64,000 bases of DNA, taken from assembly GCA_023238725.1 (NCBI GenBank), contig CM041551.1, positions 10,095,759 to 10,159,758 on the forward strand, given 5' to 3'. The translations under genes were made by a program, and so were the position numbers. The stretch comes from Scortum barcoo. Lineage: Eukaryota > Chordata > Actinopteri > Centrarchiformes > Terapontidae. Positions 21,265 through 33,002 of this stretch are shown piece after piece. Each line of letters starts with the position of its first letter. Within the stretch, counting starts at the first letter, position 1. The notes beneath the pieces are model-generated. The model was not told the origin of the DNA. It saw nothing but the letters and a program-made list of their open reading frames with translations, and ran no database searches.

Positions 21265-23305
21265 ATGAGCGGTCAGTTTGAGGAAGATATCCACGACCGG
21301 GCCGAGAGGAAGAGCAGTAAATCCCCGACGCTGCTCTCCTCTTACTGCATAGACAGCATTCTGGGCCGCCGGAGCCCCTGTAAGGTCAGGCTGATCGGGG
21401 CGCAAAGTTTGACGGCTCTGCCCGGCAGAGGGGAGCTCGACAAGACGGCCGACAGTAAGTTTGCTTTACTGAAATTCCAGAAGAAAAAAAGAAAATGGGA
21501 AGAAAATGTGTGCTGTGTTGGTTGTTTTGTGAGTACCGCGGCGCAGGAGCGTGTTAGAAATGTGCGCGCAAAGTCAGTTAATGCGTCAGGAAGAGTTTGG
21601 TGTGCAGCCTGCAGGTCTCACTGTGAATAATCCAGCTGTTTCCATTACAGCTGGCCGATAAATGCGACCCAACCGGCTGCTGTGAAGTCTAAAATATTTG
21701 TTCAACTTTATTTAGATAGTGTTTTTTTCTCCCCCTCCTCTTGTCTCGCTCGCTGCCATTTTGTGGTTTTGACATGTTTTGACGCGCTCCTCTCTCAGGA
21801 CAAACCAAGGAGCCCCTTCCTCTCAGCGCTGACATGCACCTGCCGCCCAAGCTCCGCCGGCTCTACGGACCCGGGGGGAAGTACCTCCACGACCACGCGG
21901 AGGCTCTGGACAGGGAGCGGCTCCTCCTGGAGCAAGCCGCCAGCGACGGCCTGAAGATCAGCCAGGCGCCGCAGGTGAGCATCAGCCGCAGCAAGTCGTA
22001 CCGGGAGAACGCGTCGCTGAGCCGGGGGGAGGGCGACCAGAGCCCCGGGGAGGGCTCGGAGGACGGCAGCCTGGGACTGGTGGAGCTCGGCCCGCTCAAG
22101 TTCGAGGAGGACGCCGGCAAGGAGGAGGGCTGCGGGGACTCGGCCGCCCTGTCCCCGAAGGACGAGGAGAGGGAGAGCTTGAACGCCGGGGATGGGGACG
22201 TGAGGGACGGGGAGGACAGCGTGTGTCTGTCGGCGGGCAGTGACTCGGAGGAGGGGATGCTGAAACGGAAGCAGAGAAGATACAGGACTACCTTCACCAG
22301 TTACCAGCTGGAGGAGCTGGAGAGAGCTTTCCAAAAGACACACTACCCCGACGTGTTCACCAGGTAAGAGAAAAATGAAACAGATTTTTATTATGAGTCT
22401 GGAAAACTGGAAAAGCTCTAAAATACTATAGTCTCCCCTAAAATTATTATTATTTTATTGTTACATATTATTATATTATTATTAGGATTATTATTTTTTT
22501 ATTATTATACAAAATCTGTATTATGTGCGTTTATAAATTTAAAAATACAAAAACCAGGCCCAAAAATTTCAGTTACATGCACAAAAAAAGTCTATAATTA
22601 CAAAAAAACGTATATAATTTACAATAATTGTGTCTTATAACAAATACATTATTAATAATATTATTATAATATTATTAAGAAAAATATTATTATTACAGGT
22701 GGCTTTGTCTCAAAATAAAATCAAACAAACGCACAAACACACCAAACGTTCAGCGTGCACCACAATAATCCCACGCATGACAGTGATAATTAATTGCTTT
22801 TTATTTTTAAATAAACACTTCCCGCCCCCATAAAAATAAATATTTTTTTCCAGGAGCGGTCCCAGTAATTCCACGCGTCTTTTAGCCGGACTCCGCGGAT
22901 CACACCTCGTAAAACGGCCCCAGCAGCAGACCCCCGTGCCTCGCATAAGTGCGCGCACAATGGGCCTGTGGGCGCTAACAATGGGGACGTTTTGTTACCT
23001 GTTGATGACAGCGGTGTTATTCTCAGGAGGGAGGGAGGGAGGGAGAGGGAGAGAGGAAGGGGGGCAATAATTAACCGCAGCAGCTCAGGTTACCTCCTGG
23101 ACATGATACTGAATACAGTAAAGAAAGTCAGGGCCTACACACCTCGAGCCCAAGGGCTGGTGTTCGCCTTGCACACACACAGTGAACCACACACCTATAT
23201 GGTGTGAATTTTCTGAGCTTTCTGTCCTGGTAGAAATATTTTAGAAAAATATGTTTGTTGTTTTTTATATGGGGCCTACAAATAAAATTAATAATTTATA
23301 TGATG

Positions 23306-23356
<51 letters not shown>

Positions 23357-26300
23357 TAACTTTGTAATTGCTACATCCACATTTATGCTTTAAAGGAACT
23401 ACAAGAACATTTTCGATTTTTTTCCCCTCTCTCCTTACCATCTGGATTATTCACATTTTCCAATCGATTTACTTTAAGGCGACTTTGTGGCTCTAATTTA
23501 CACCGCTCGCGGCCCATCTCGCGGCTGAAGGGAGCGTCAATTGCTTTGTGGCAGCCTAGTTTAGATGTCATTATTTCGGACCATTATGTTGTTACAGTGA
23601 CAAGCCGGTGCTAAAGGGAAATCTAACAATCACTAGGCCCATTTCTGCACCGTCCGTGACAGGGAAAATAGAATATGGCTGTGGCGTCTTTCTGCAGCCA
23701 CGCACCGGGGAGGAGGAGGGGGGAGAGAGGGGGAGGAAAGAGGAAGAAAAAATAAAAATGAAAAACATGAGGCCTATTTTCGTCGTCTATTGTTGACAGT
23801 GGACAACAGGAGGGGACAAAACAGCAATTCTCCATCGCTTCCAAACGGCAGGTCTGTAACCTTGAATCTCTTGAATCTCTCTCTCTCTCTCTCTCTCTCT
23901 CTCCTTTCCTCTTTCTTTTTTTTTTCTTTTTTTTTTTTATTATCAAACATTCTTTTCAGAGAAGAGCTGGCGATGCGTTTGGATCTCACCGAGGCCCGCG
24001 TTCAAGTAAGTGGCTCTGTTTATCTTTTATTTTATTTTTATAAAGAGGAGCCTGTGGCTTGTAAATCAAATGGGAAGAGGAGGAGGAGGAGGAGGAGGTG
24101 GAAGAAGAAGAGGAGTGAGGGGAGGGAGAGGGGGGAGAAAAAGGAGCACCCTCTAATGTTTTATGTCCTCCATAAAAATGTCCCCGCCGCACGGTGTTGG
24201 ATAATAACCGGTGATATGCGTCACTGATTGGGGATCAACGATTACGGGCCAATTTGAGGCGGTAATTTATTACAGTTAAAAAAATGTGTTAAATGGCCCC
24301 AATCGCAGCGCGGGGAAGGTCTTTCCTGTTATTGAATGTTATTACACGCGAACGGTGGACGTTTTAGTGGCAATTAAGCCGACGCCGGCGATTCATAAAA
24401 AGCTCACTTAGTGCGGGAGCAAACAGTGACTGTAGTCCTGGGATGAGATGGTGTTTGAATTCCCATCAGAGAGAGAGAGAGAGGAGAGAGAGGGGGCGAA
24501 GATGTGTGTGTGTGTGTGTGAGTAAAAAAGAGAGAGAGAGAGAGAGAAGGGGGGAGAGAAAGGAAGGGGGGATAATGCTATTTGATTTCCCATTATGTGA
24601 TTGCAATAGACCTGCATTGATCCGATGCTTTGCACTTGGGAGCGAATGAGAGACCATTATTAAAGGTGTTTGCTCCCCCGCTCCCTTCCTCCTCCTCCTC
24701 CTCCTCCTCCTCCTCCTCTCCTCTCCCTCTCTCTCTCTCTCCTGCACTGAAAGCGTGGCTTGCATGTCGACAGCCCGGGCTCATAACCAGAGAGACAGTT
24801 CAAACACGGTGGAAAAAGCTCCGGGAGGTTATGGCCGACGGTAAAACAACAGATGTCTCTTTAGGGGCCGTAGGTGAACAAATCACTTAACGGGCGCCAT
24901 CAGGAGGTGATAAAAACTCATAAATTCCCGAGGGGCTGTGTAATGCTAAAACAGCCCTCTGGGAATAATGGAATAATGTGTGTGTGTGTGTGTGTGTGTG
25001 TGTAGTCCCTGTCGCTCAAGCCCGCTCGCTCAATCACTCTCCTCATGTTGACATTTTGCTCATTGTGAGCAGCCCCGTGCTTCTGGAGTGCAAACTGGGC
25101 AAGCGGTGGATGCGTGGGAAAGTTAAATACACTCTCTCTCTCTCCTCCGGGTTGGAAAGTCACTTCTCCTACATCTCTTAAGAATTTAATTTAAAGCGCA
25201 TTAATTGTTATTGGAGCCAGTTCAGCGGTAATTTTCTGGATCTTTTGTTAACACCGCTCTTAATTATCTCTCCCCACCCCGAAGCCCGTCTGCAGGGACA
25301 GGAGGGGAGGGAGGGGGGGTGGGTTAATTAGACAGAAAGTAGATTTAAGGGACCGTGAGCGGCAGGGTTTACCTTGCATGTAATTACCGCTGACTTTCCG
25401 CCTATTGGCCACCACCTGAACTAGACAACTGTTAGACTGCACTGACACAACAGTCAATGGAGTCTAGTCAAGTTAATTACAAAGAAACATTGCTGTGCTG
25501 TAAGCAGGATGGGGAGTTATAGTTTGGATTATTTATAGCAACTGAGCCTCTCCTCTTCTTGTCATTTAGAGAAGAGGAAATATCTCTTTATGCAGATAAT
25601 ATATGAATTTATATATTGATTCAGCTGAACTATGAATAAATGTTTTTCTGATGCTGCTGCTGTCATCTTCTTTCTAACTGAAAGAGAAAGAAAAGACGCT
25701 GCCGTACCTGCCTCATATTAACATGCCGTCTCTCCTGTCTCGTCCCTCAGGTGTGGTTTCAGAACCGCAGGGCCAAGTGGAGGAAGCGCGAGAAGGCCGG
25801 GGTGCAGGCCCACCCGTCGGGCCTGCCGTTCCCAGGCCCCCTGGCGGCGGGCCACCCTCTCAGCCACTATCTGGAGGCAGGGCCCTTCCCTCACCACCCA
25901 CATCCTGCCCTCGAGTCCGCCTGGACAGCCGCCGCAGCCGCCGCCGCCGCCTTCCCGGGCCTGGCCCCACCACCCCACAACGGCTCCGCTCCGCCCCTGG
26001 CCACCCCGCTCGGCCTGGGCACTTTCCTGGGCACGGCCGCCATGTTTCGCCACCCCGCCTTCATTGGACCCACTTTTGGCAGGTAGGCTGCACTCCTGCA
26101 CAGACCCCCCCTGGATCTGATACCTGTTCTTTGTGTTTACACTAACCTCTGCACCTGCAATGCTCCACCCTCGCCCCTGTATTATACATTACATTTCTAA
26201 AAATTTTGTAGCACATGTACGGAAAAATGCACAGCAGCAACAGACTCCAACTCCCAACACATGCAACTCTAATGACTGATACAGTAATCCTCAGTCACGC

Positions 26301-26936
26301 TGCAGTTCTGTTTATCTCAGTGTCTGATTATAAATATGCAACACTGTTATCCATCCACAGTGGTGTGTAATCACTCTGTCAAACGCTTTAATAAATTAAC
26401 CAAAACGTGTGATCCTGCCAGACAAGCTGTGAGGAGGGGTGACACCGCACACTCCATATGCCACAATTAGCTTCTCATTTCGCTTTAGTCCTCTCTGTTA
26501 TAGAGCATTATTAACCCTGTACCCTCTGCATTGTGTTCTGTGTTAGAGAAGCCAGCACACAAGTAAACGACAAATCTATTTTTGGAGGTTTAGATGAGGC
26601 AAAGAGGAAATTAAATGCATCTGAGTAACGGTGAAATCTTAGCAAACAGGCAGTCGTTTTTCTCTTCTACTCTTCAAACTCTTACACAGACAGCCTGTTA
26701 AGTCTACGTCTAATGTTTGGAGCAAGGAGCCAGTTTTACAATAAATAATCTACACTGGAATATTGTCAAACATGCTCAGGCTCAATAACGGTTCCAGAGT
26801 AATACGTTTCTGTCCTCTTTCAGGCTCTTCTCCAGTATGGGTCCCCTGACCAGTGCTTCCACCGCCGCAGCCCTCCTCCGCCAGCCCGCCCCTCCTGTAG
26901 AGAACCCCTCCCACGCGGGCCCCGTCCTCCCTGACC

Positions 26937-26967
<31 letters not shown>

Positions 26968-27085
26968 AGCAGACCGCAGGGCCTCCAGTATCGCCGCGCT
27001 GCGCCTCAAGGCCAAGGAACACTCGGCCCAGCTCACCCAGCTTAACATCCTGCCCACCGGAGCCGCAGGGAAGGAGGTGTGCTGA
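21265..27085 (+). CDS. arx: arx, aristaless-related homeobox transcription factor, complete, 5 coding exons
   Basis: A paired-class (Q50) homeodomain transcription factor needed for forebrain interneuron and pancreatic endocrine development. Exons are 21265-21454, 21799-22363, 23960-24005, 25751-26082 and 26824-27085, 1395 nt or 464 aa, all GT-AG and in frame. The 46-nt third exon matches the size of human ARX exon 3. The eh1-like octapeptide YCIDSILG is at 27-34. The KISQAPQVSISRSKSYREN block is at 116-134. An acidic segment ends in GEDSVCLSAGSDSEEG. The homeodomain spans 222-281 with Gln50 at residue 271. An 8-Ala tract lies at 327-334, a 10-Ser tract at 417-426, and the C-terminal aristaless/OAR motif RRASSIAALRLKAKEH at 429-444, ending KEVC. 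Human polyalanine tracts 1-3 are absent, which accounts for much of the shorter length. Teleosts can have arxa and arxb; this copy beside pola1 is probably arxa. Confidence 0.97.
21455..21798 (+). other. arx intron 1
   Basis: A short 344-nt intron with a GTAAGT donor and a TCTCTCAG acceptor. No feature is recognised inside. Confidence 0.7.
22840..23130. promoter_or_regulatory. Candidate conserved block in arx intron 2 (left)
   Basis: After AT-rich sequence (22440-22700) the intron changes to complex GC-balanced sequence with CCAGTAATTCCACGCG, GGGCAATAATTAACCGC and TGTTACCTGTTG. A G/A-rich run interrupts it at 23029-23068. Enhancer function is inference from composition and position. Confidence 0.3.
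23304..23354. repeat. (AAT)n microsatellite in arx intron 2
   Basis: About sixteen uninterrupted AAT units. Confidence 0.95.
23395..23700. promoter_or_regulatory. Candidate conserved block in arx intron 2 (right)
   Basis: Non-repetitive sequence between the (AAT)n repeat and a G-rich run. It contains CCAATCGATTTAC (a Cut/Onecut-like ATCGAT core), GGCTCTAATTTAC and GTCAATTGCTTTGTGGC. It has no coding frame. Confidence 0.3.
23877..23940 (+). repeat. Polypyrimidine tract before arx exon 3
   Basis: (TC)n followed by T-rich sequence directly upstream of the acceptor of the 46-nt exon 3 (23960). It may act as an extended polypyrimidine tract for splicing of this very short exon. Confidence 0.7.
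24190..24440. promoter_or_regulatory. Candidate conserved block in arx intron 3
   Basis: Complex sequence with GGGGATCAACGATTACGG, GGCGGTAATTTATTACAG and GTGGCAATTAAGCCGACG. It lies between a purine run (24070-24150) and GA/GT microsatellites (24468-24560). Possible intronic enhancer. Confidence 0.3.
24468..25003. repeat. Cluster of microsatellites in arx intron 3
   Basis: Short (GA)n, (GT)n and (GA)n runs at 24470-24560, a (TCC)n run at 24690-24720 followed by (TC)n, and a (TG)n run at 24977-25003. They are separated by unique sequence. Confidence 0.85.
25160..25440. promoter_or_regulatory. Candidate conserved block at the end of arx intron 3
   Basis: Non-repetitive sequence with AAAGCGCATTAATTGTTATTG, GCGGTAATTTTCTGG, GGGTTAATTAGACAG and GCATGTAATTACCGCTG: several TAAT/ATTA sites within 250 nt, just upstream of exon 4. 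Regulatory role is inference. Confidence 0.35.
26083..26823 (+). other. arx intron 4
   Basis: A 741-nt intron splitting the C-terminal coding region between FG and R. Non-coding, with no recognised element. Confidence 0.7.
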
Positions 27086-27534
27086 ACACTCAACACCAGC
27101 TCTAGGCCTCCCCGTCCCGGGCGTATGTCCCATTCCATGACACCCCTCCTCCCTCTTTCCCCCCTCCAAAAAAAAAAAAAACAAAAAAAAAGAAGGAAAA
27201 AAAACCCATTCATACCTCTGGAGGCTGACGTCCTGATGTCCCCTTGTTCAACCATCCCTCTTACCTCATGTTTCCCCAACAAAATAGCACGACCAAATTC
27301 TTAAGAGCACTGGCTAAACAAAGTCTGTGTGTGTGTGTTAATTACAGCTACATTGTTTTACACTCCATACACACACTTTTCTTAACGACAGACCGCTAAC
27401 TTCTAAATTGTCACTTAAATAACAATTAACTATAGTTTAAGAAGAAGATAAAAATATTACAATTTTTTTACGATTCCTTAATATTTTGTCAGAAATTTAA
27501 CTTGAAATTCAGGCTCCATATCATTCATCATGCA

Positions 27535-27541
<7 letters not shown>

Positions 27542-27613
<72 letters not shown>
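27542..27613. repeat. (TA)n microsatellite
   Basis: About 36 uninterrupted TA units in the inferred arx 3' UTR. It generates spurious Ile-Tyr open frames. Confidence 0.95.
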
Positions 27614-27615
<2 letters not shown>

Positions 27616-28091
27616 AAAGATAAAGAAAAACAAAATACAAAGTACACACAGCTCCAGTGGAGGAATTCAAGATATTTACTCACATATAAATGTGATGTAT
27701 GTGTACTTTAGTATTTAATTTTGATGGCATATTTCTACTTTACATGTCAGATAGAAATATCCAGTGCATTTATTTGCTGCTTTATAAAATCAGGATTTTA
27801 CAAACAAAAGTGAAGAGTAATTAAATTAAATTTAGAGTATAATTTTAGACTGAATTGCCTGACAGCATAAAAATAATGTTAAAAATTAGATTCAGCTCAA
27901 GCAGCTGCAACAGTGACACGTATAATAATTCAGTCATATTTCATATCGCAGCATCACTGACATGGGACTTACTTTTAAAACTTTAAAGTACATTTTGCTC
28001 ATCATGTTTCTGTACTTTTACTTAATGAATATTTTTTAAAAATAGGCCAACTTTTGGCTGCTTTTACTCCAAAGCGAAGGAAGGATCTGTC

Positions 28092-28093
<2 letters not shown>

Positions 28094-28150
<57 letters not shown>
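28094..28150. repeat. (CA)n microsatellite
   Basis: About 28 uninterrupted CA units in the inferred arx 3' UTR. Confidence 0.95.
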
Positions 28151-28154
<4 letters not shown>

Positions 28155-29205
28155 GACAGTAGGCTGAAGAACCACAGACTTTCAAAAAGGATTCTTGTGC
28201 TACTACTTCAGATGTGGACAGCTCGAGTGCTCCACATTAACACTGCTTAATCTGTATGCATTGATGTGGGCTGAGCCAGTCTGCGTCTTTGATAAAGGCG
28301 AGTTGGAGGCCACCCCCTCCCATCCCCCACCCACCCTCCCATCCTCACCACCCACCCCTCACTCCCAACACCTTCCCCATCCCACCCACCCACCCCTCCC
28401 CACCCCAACACCCCCCAGAACCAAAGGAAAACTGTCCATAGACCTTCCATAGCCTTCTCTACAAAGCCTGACTCCTCTCCACTGCTCGCCTGTCCACTGG
28501 TCACATTCAGCAGCCACATAGCCATGTATGTGTGTATGTGTGTATATATATATATACATACATATATATATATACACACACACACATATATATGTGTGTG
28601 TATATATATAATTTTTTTTTAATACTTTGATATCTCTGAATGAAGCCAGAGTTATTTGAGGTCGTTTCCATCTGCTGTCAGCTGCAGATTTCTGCTGCAG
28701 TTTGGATTTTTTTCCCTCCCTCTCTCCTCTTTGATTATCACAGCAGTGGCATTTCCGCTGAGTCTGACTCCAGGACACGCGAGCAGCAAGGTTGAGATCT
28801 GGGGGGGAGGTGGGGAGAAAGAAAGAAAAAAAAGTGTCTCTATAATGACCTGACTGTGTGAAAGAAAAAAAATGTACATATTGTGTAAAGATGGGGAGAC
28901 AAAAAAGGTACCACAAAAAAAGAAGGTTGATTTTCAAAACAAAGGTCGTGTATATTTGAGGAGGCCGTGTTTTGACGATTTGCACTCGGTGTAGTGTTTA
29001 ATGAATGTCGCCCTGTGTAGGATTTCACCTGTGTTTATGAATTATTAGGTTTTTAGATAATTATTTATGTCAAAACTTTTCCCCCTGAGGAACTGAGCGA
29101 AGGAACGTCTTCTTCTTCTTCTTTTATTTTTCTCCCTTCTTATTAAGTGATTGTAAGTTTCCTGGTTTAATAATGCTAATTTGAATAAATTACACTGGTT
29201 AAATG

Positions 29206-29984
29206 AGTTATCTTTTATTATTTCAAATTCCTTTAGGACTCACATAGGCCTAAAAAAATAATAAAACCAGGAAAAAAAAATAAACCATGTGAAATAGAAT
29301 ATAATAGAAGTATTAATAAAAAGGTGTTATGAAGAAAATGTGTTTTGTCTTACATTGAAGAGTAATTCTGCAAGATAAGAAGGAATGTAGGAAATAAAAA
29401 GGAAGTGTAATTCTAGTTTTTCTGGCTAAATAGGGCGCTGGGGTGAGGAATAAAGACGCAAAAAGCTTCAGGTTGTGTGGTGTTAAAAAATGCACGCTGG
29501 GGAGGATGAAAACTTTTTTTTTTTTTTTTTGCACAGAGGAATTTGTGGCCACTGAGAAGCAGAGACCGAGGCTCCACCTGAACAAGAGAAAATGTGTTAT
29601 TAGGTGCGTAATCCGGAGCGCTGCGTGCGTCTATCCTCTTCAGCGGAGTTGACAAAATACTGACCAATATATTCATGAGCTTAATCCCTCCGCCACCACA
29701 CAACATGTGAAACGCGCGACAAAGGCGAGGGGTTTTCAATTAGATCGCCCACTTTATCTTTTTTTTTTTTTTTTTTTTTAGGAGGGAGTAAAGGGGGGGT
29801 CCGTCCCTTCACAAAAACTTCCTTTAAAACCCTTTAAAGGCGCTAAATTGGTCTTAACATCTGTAATGCCGTGTCGATGGAAGCGAGTCCCCTTTGTCAT
29901 TAATGAAGTAACAAACCACTTCATCAAACGGCTTTTCACACACACACACACAAACCTCGTAGAGCTAATTCCCCTCCTATAACC

Positions 29985-30022
<38 letters not shown>

Positions 30023-30340
30023 ACCGCCTCTCCACTGGATCTCACTACTAATGCAGGACTATTACAGCAATCAATGCTTATTCTCCTCCGTTTGACCCAT
30101 CTATGGTGCCCGGTCAAACCGCGTGAAATTACCCTGCGGATTAATGTAGTCCCTCTTTTTTTATTGTCCTCCTCAGTGGGGGGAAGAAAATAAATAAATA
30201 ATAATAAAAAAGCTCCTCTCTTCTTGTTTCTCCAGCGGCCTTGTTGTACAGGTCTCACACACACCTGTTAATCACCCAATTTGGCGCAAACAAGCAGGAA
30301 TTAGAGAATGGAGAGATATTTTCTGGTATTCATTATTTAC
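29206..30340. other. arx-pola1 spacer, left part
   Basis: Contains T tracts at 29513-29530 and 29759-29779 and a (CA)n run at 29988-30020. The intervals 29590-29740 and 30030-30170 are complex sequence that could be conserved non-coding DNA. No gene is seen. Confidence 0.4.
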
Positions 30341-30345
30341 CCCCC

Positions 30346-30357
30346 ACACACACACAC

Positions 30358-30422
<65 letters not shown>
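30346..30422. repeat. (CA)n-(TA)n compound microsatellite
   Basis: A short CA run passes into about 30 TA units. Confidence 0.95.
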
Positions 30423-30425
<3 letters not shown>

Positions 30426-30559
30426 TTACACATGCCTCACACAAAGTCACACAGTCACAAACAAAAGAAGGGAAAAAAGAAAAGATAAAAACCAATTTTC
30501 TCCTGTGCGCCCAAACCATCGTCCACAATGTGTGAGCTCCCATGTTTTTTAAATTCCCC

Positions 30560-31300
30560 CCATTCTTTAGCTCAAGCCCAGTGGAGCGTGTGTGTATTTT
30601 CTCCCCCCCTCTCTCTGTACGGCCCTATAGAGTTTTGATGAGATTGTCCGGGAGAGTTTTAATCTTATTGTGAATATAACTAATGAATGGCAAACCAATT
30701 TGTCCCTAATATCAGGGGGAATGCCGGGAGGCGGGTGACCTGCTGGGACTGAGGCTTAAACTTTTCTACTGCAAAGAAGGAAAAAAAAGGAGGCGAGAAA
30801 ATTGAAATGGTGTGGCGGGGGCTCCGGGTTTATAAAGTCACACTTGTTGGATGCGCGCCCTTTCATCCAAAAGGACGCGCATGGACTCGGGATTGGGATT
30901 GGGCGTGGGGGACTGAATGATCGCGGTAATGAATGCTGATATGGATAAATATATTTCAAAAATAGAAATGCAGATCAATGTGTGGCTGCAGAAAGAATGA
31001 ATAAAACAAACAAACAAACAAAAAACCCGCATGATTTGGTGCATTGGCGCGCCGCGCCTTTACGCACAGGTTAATCCAGGTGACCAGAAAATAAAACCCA
31101 CTGGCTTGTCATGCCCCATTTTCATCACCGCCGCTCCTCCCCTCCCCCTCCCCTCCTCCCCCCTCCTCCCGTTTCCGTTCCCCCAGCTGCTGGACTTGAT
31201 TTGGCCCCGTGATTTCGGATTCTCCGGGGCCTCGCTTCTCCCCACCACGTCCCCGGCCTGAGAGAATAGGCCCAATCACTCCACAGCCTCAGCCGGATCA
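30560..31300. promoter_or_regulatory. Candidate conserved sequence downstream of arx
   Basis: Mixed unique sequence with GAATATAACTAATGAATGGC (30671-30690) and GCGGTAATGAATGCTGATATG (near 30923). It is broken by a C/T-rich run at 31136-31180. No coding frame. Position between arx and pola1 suggests regulatory potential only. Confidence 0.25.
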
Positions 31301-31499
31301 CTCCTCGCTCGGTTCCCCGGGAGAGGAGCTCTAAAAAGGCGCTTTGATGAACGCCTCACCACCACCACCACCACCCTCCTCCTCCTCCCTGCTCTCCTCC
31401 TCCTCCTCAGGCGGAGAACCGGCCCCCGATGAAAAGAGCTGAATAGCGGGGGCCACGGCACTCCGCTCCCCTCTCGGATCGCCCCCTTAATTCCCCCCG

Positions 31500-31810
31500 T
31501 CTCTCTTGCTCTCATCCAATTAGCTCAGTGTATTAAGCGGTTTATCGTCTCATAACCGCCCTTTCAGCTCCAACAAGGGAGACACTTTGCAATGGGACCA
31601 GCTCTCCTTTTGACACCCTCTCCGGTGCTTGTATGTTCCGCCGCGCCATGAATAACGGGGACAGAATAGGGGACTAATTCCCTCATCAAAGCCTACCTTG
31701 TCCATCGCTGGTCAAAACGACAAGCAATAAAGCTTAGCGCGGACAATACAAAGAGACTTGTTCGACCTTATTAGCTTAGCAGGGTCGAATTAATGCAGGG
31801 GACTCAATTT
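31500..31810. promoter_or_regulatory. Candidate arx downstream enhancer with inverted repeat
   Basis: About 300 nt of complex non-repetitive sequence with CCAATTAGCTCAG, GGACTAATTCCCTC, CCTTATTAGCTTAGC and CGAATTAATGCAGG. At 31761-31789 an exact 7-bp inverted repeat TTCGACC / GGTCGAA flanks a 15-nt spacer that itself holds ATTAGCTTAG. It has no coding frame and lies about 4.4 kb beyond the arx stop. Enhancer identity is inference. Confidence 0.4.
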
Positions 31811-32088
31811 GACTGGGTTCACTCCAAACTGGGAGGACAAAACGAGGCCCTGCACTTATAAGAAAAAAAAAAAGCCTGCAGCTTGGCAATGGGAATAGCA
31901 GGCCTGTGCACATCTGAGCTGATTAAATCCAGGAACAAATAGAGCCCCCACCTCAAAAAAAGAAGAGGAAGAAAAAAAACACATGCTGCAGGAGGAGAGG
32001 AAGGAGAAGAAGTAGTAGTAGTGGAGCTGATATGATTTAATAAATATGTTAAGTTATGAGCAATAGGCTGCAAAAGCACCAGACACTT

Positions 32089-32119
<31 letters not shown>

Positions 32120-33000
32120 GCATGTTCTATCCATTGCATAGTGAATCATGGTTTAAGTGTTCAGCCCACTTAAGGTTGCCTTCACAAGTCACCGTGGTTT
32201 GAAGTGATTTGTGAGGCGTGCAGTGTTTATGGAAATGCACCCGGCAGGATGGTGTTAAAAAAAAAAAGAAGAAGAAAAAAAAAAGAAAATGAAATCCTTC
32301 CACTGTATTAACACAAAGGAGAATTCTTGGATGAAAATGGTGAAACACAATACAGGCTGAACTTTAACTACAGCGGAGGGAATTCTTACAGAGTGTGACT
32401 GTGTAACACTATGCACCATGAGATGATCAAATGTGGTGCATTTTGCTTTACGAGGATGTCTTTAAGGTATGTTTCAGGACAAACTATGATGCCGCTTTAA
32501 GGTGATTTCATTTGGCGTCGTTGCAAAGAACCGCCATGATTTGACAGGTCACTGGATTTTGACGAAATCCAACAATTCTGTCTGTTGATTTTCCGCAAAA
32601 CACACCATGTCATGATACTGATAGAATATTACAGATACAATAATAGGAGATTTTATCTATTTTTTAATAGAAAAACCTGCAAAGTCCCATCCATATGGTC
32701 AAAGGATAAATCTAGCTTTTTTTGGTCTGTCGACAAGTCCCACAAAAAGACCAAAAAATTAAAGAAAAAAAAAAACCCAATGTTTTTATCCTTCTCTCGG
32801 TACTTTACCATTTCCCCTGACCCCAGTCTGTGGCGCTTTGCCTGAAGCTCATACGCTGTTCTTTTGAAAAGGACCGTCTCTCAAAATACATCAGAAATAT
32901 ATAAAGTTTTGCAAGTCAAATGCAAGTCATTTCCTAAAACAGCTGGGCATTTTAGTATTTAGCAAAAGTTACTCAGACATGAGTAACTGGTGCTTTTGAT
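31811..33000. other. arx-pola1 spacer, right part
   Basis: AT-rich sequence with A-rich runs near 31862, 31970, 32258-32285 and 32763. No element is recognised. Confidence 0.4.
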
Positions 33001-33002
33001 TG

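Larger units (their letters stand above)
27086..29205 (+). terminator. arx: arx 3' UTR and polyadenylation signal
   Basis: The first canonical AATAAA after the arx stop is at 29184-29189, implying a 3' UTR of about 2.1 kb with cleavage near 29205. Within it lie an A tract (27168-27204), a (TA)n run (27542-27613) and a (CA)n run (28094-28150). Complex sequence at 28630-28800 and 28980-29090 could be constrained UTR. An earlier ATTAAA at 27822 could give a shorter isoform. Confidence 0.45.

Noticed and set aside
20830..21405. 191-aa minus-strand frame rich in Ser-Leu
   Set aside because: It is the reverse reading of the (GA)n leader tract and arx exon 1.
21795..22343. 182-aa open frame antisense to arx exon 2
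   Set aside because: It exists only because the arx exon is GC-rich; the sense strand carries the conserved protein and this frame has no recognisable domain.
27502..27718. Ile-Tyr repeat open frames
   Set aside because: Direct translation of the (TA)n microsatellite; same for 30241-30552.
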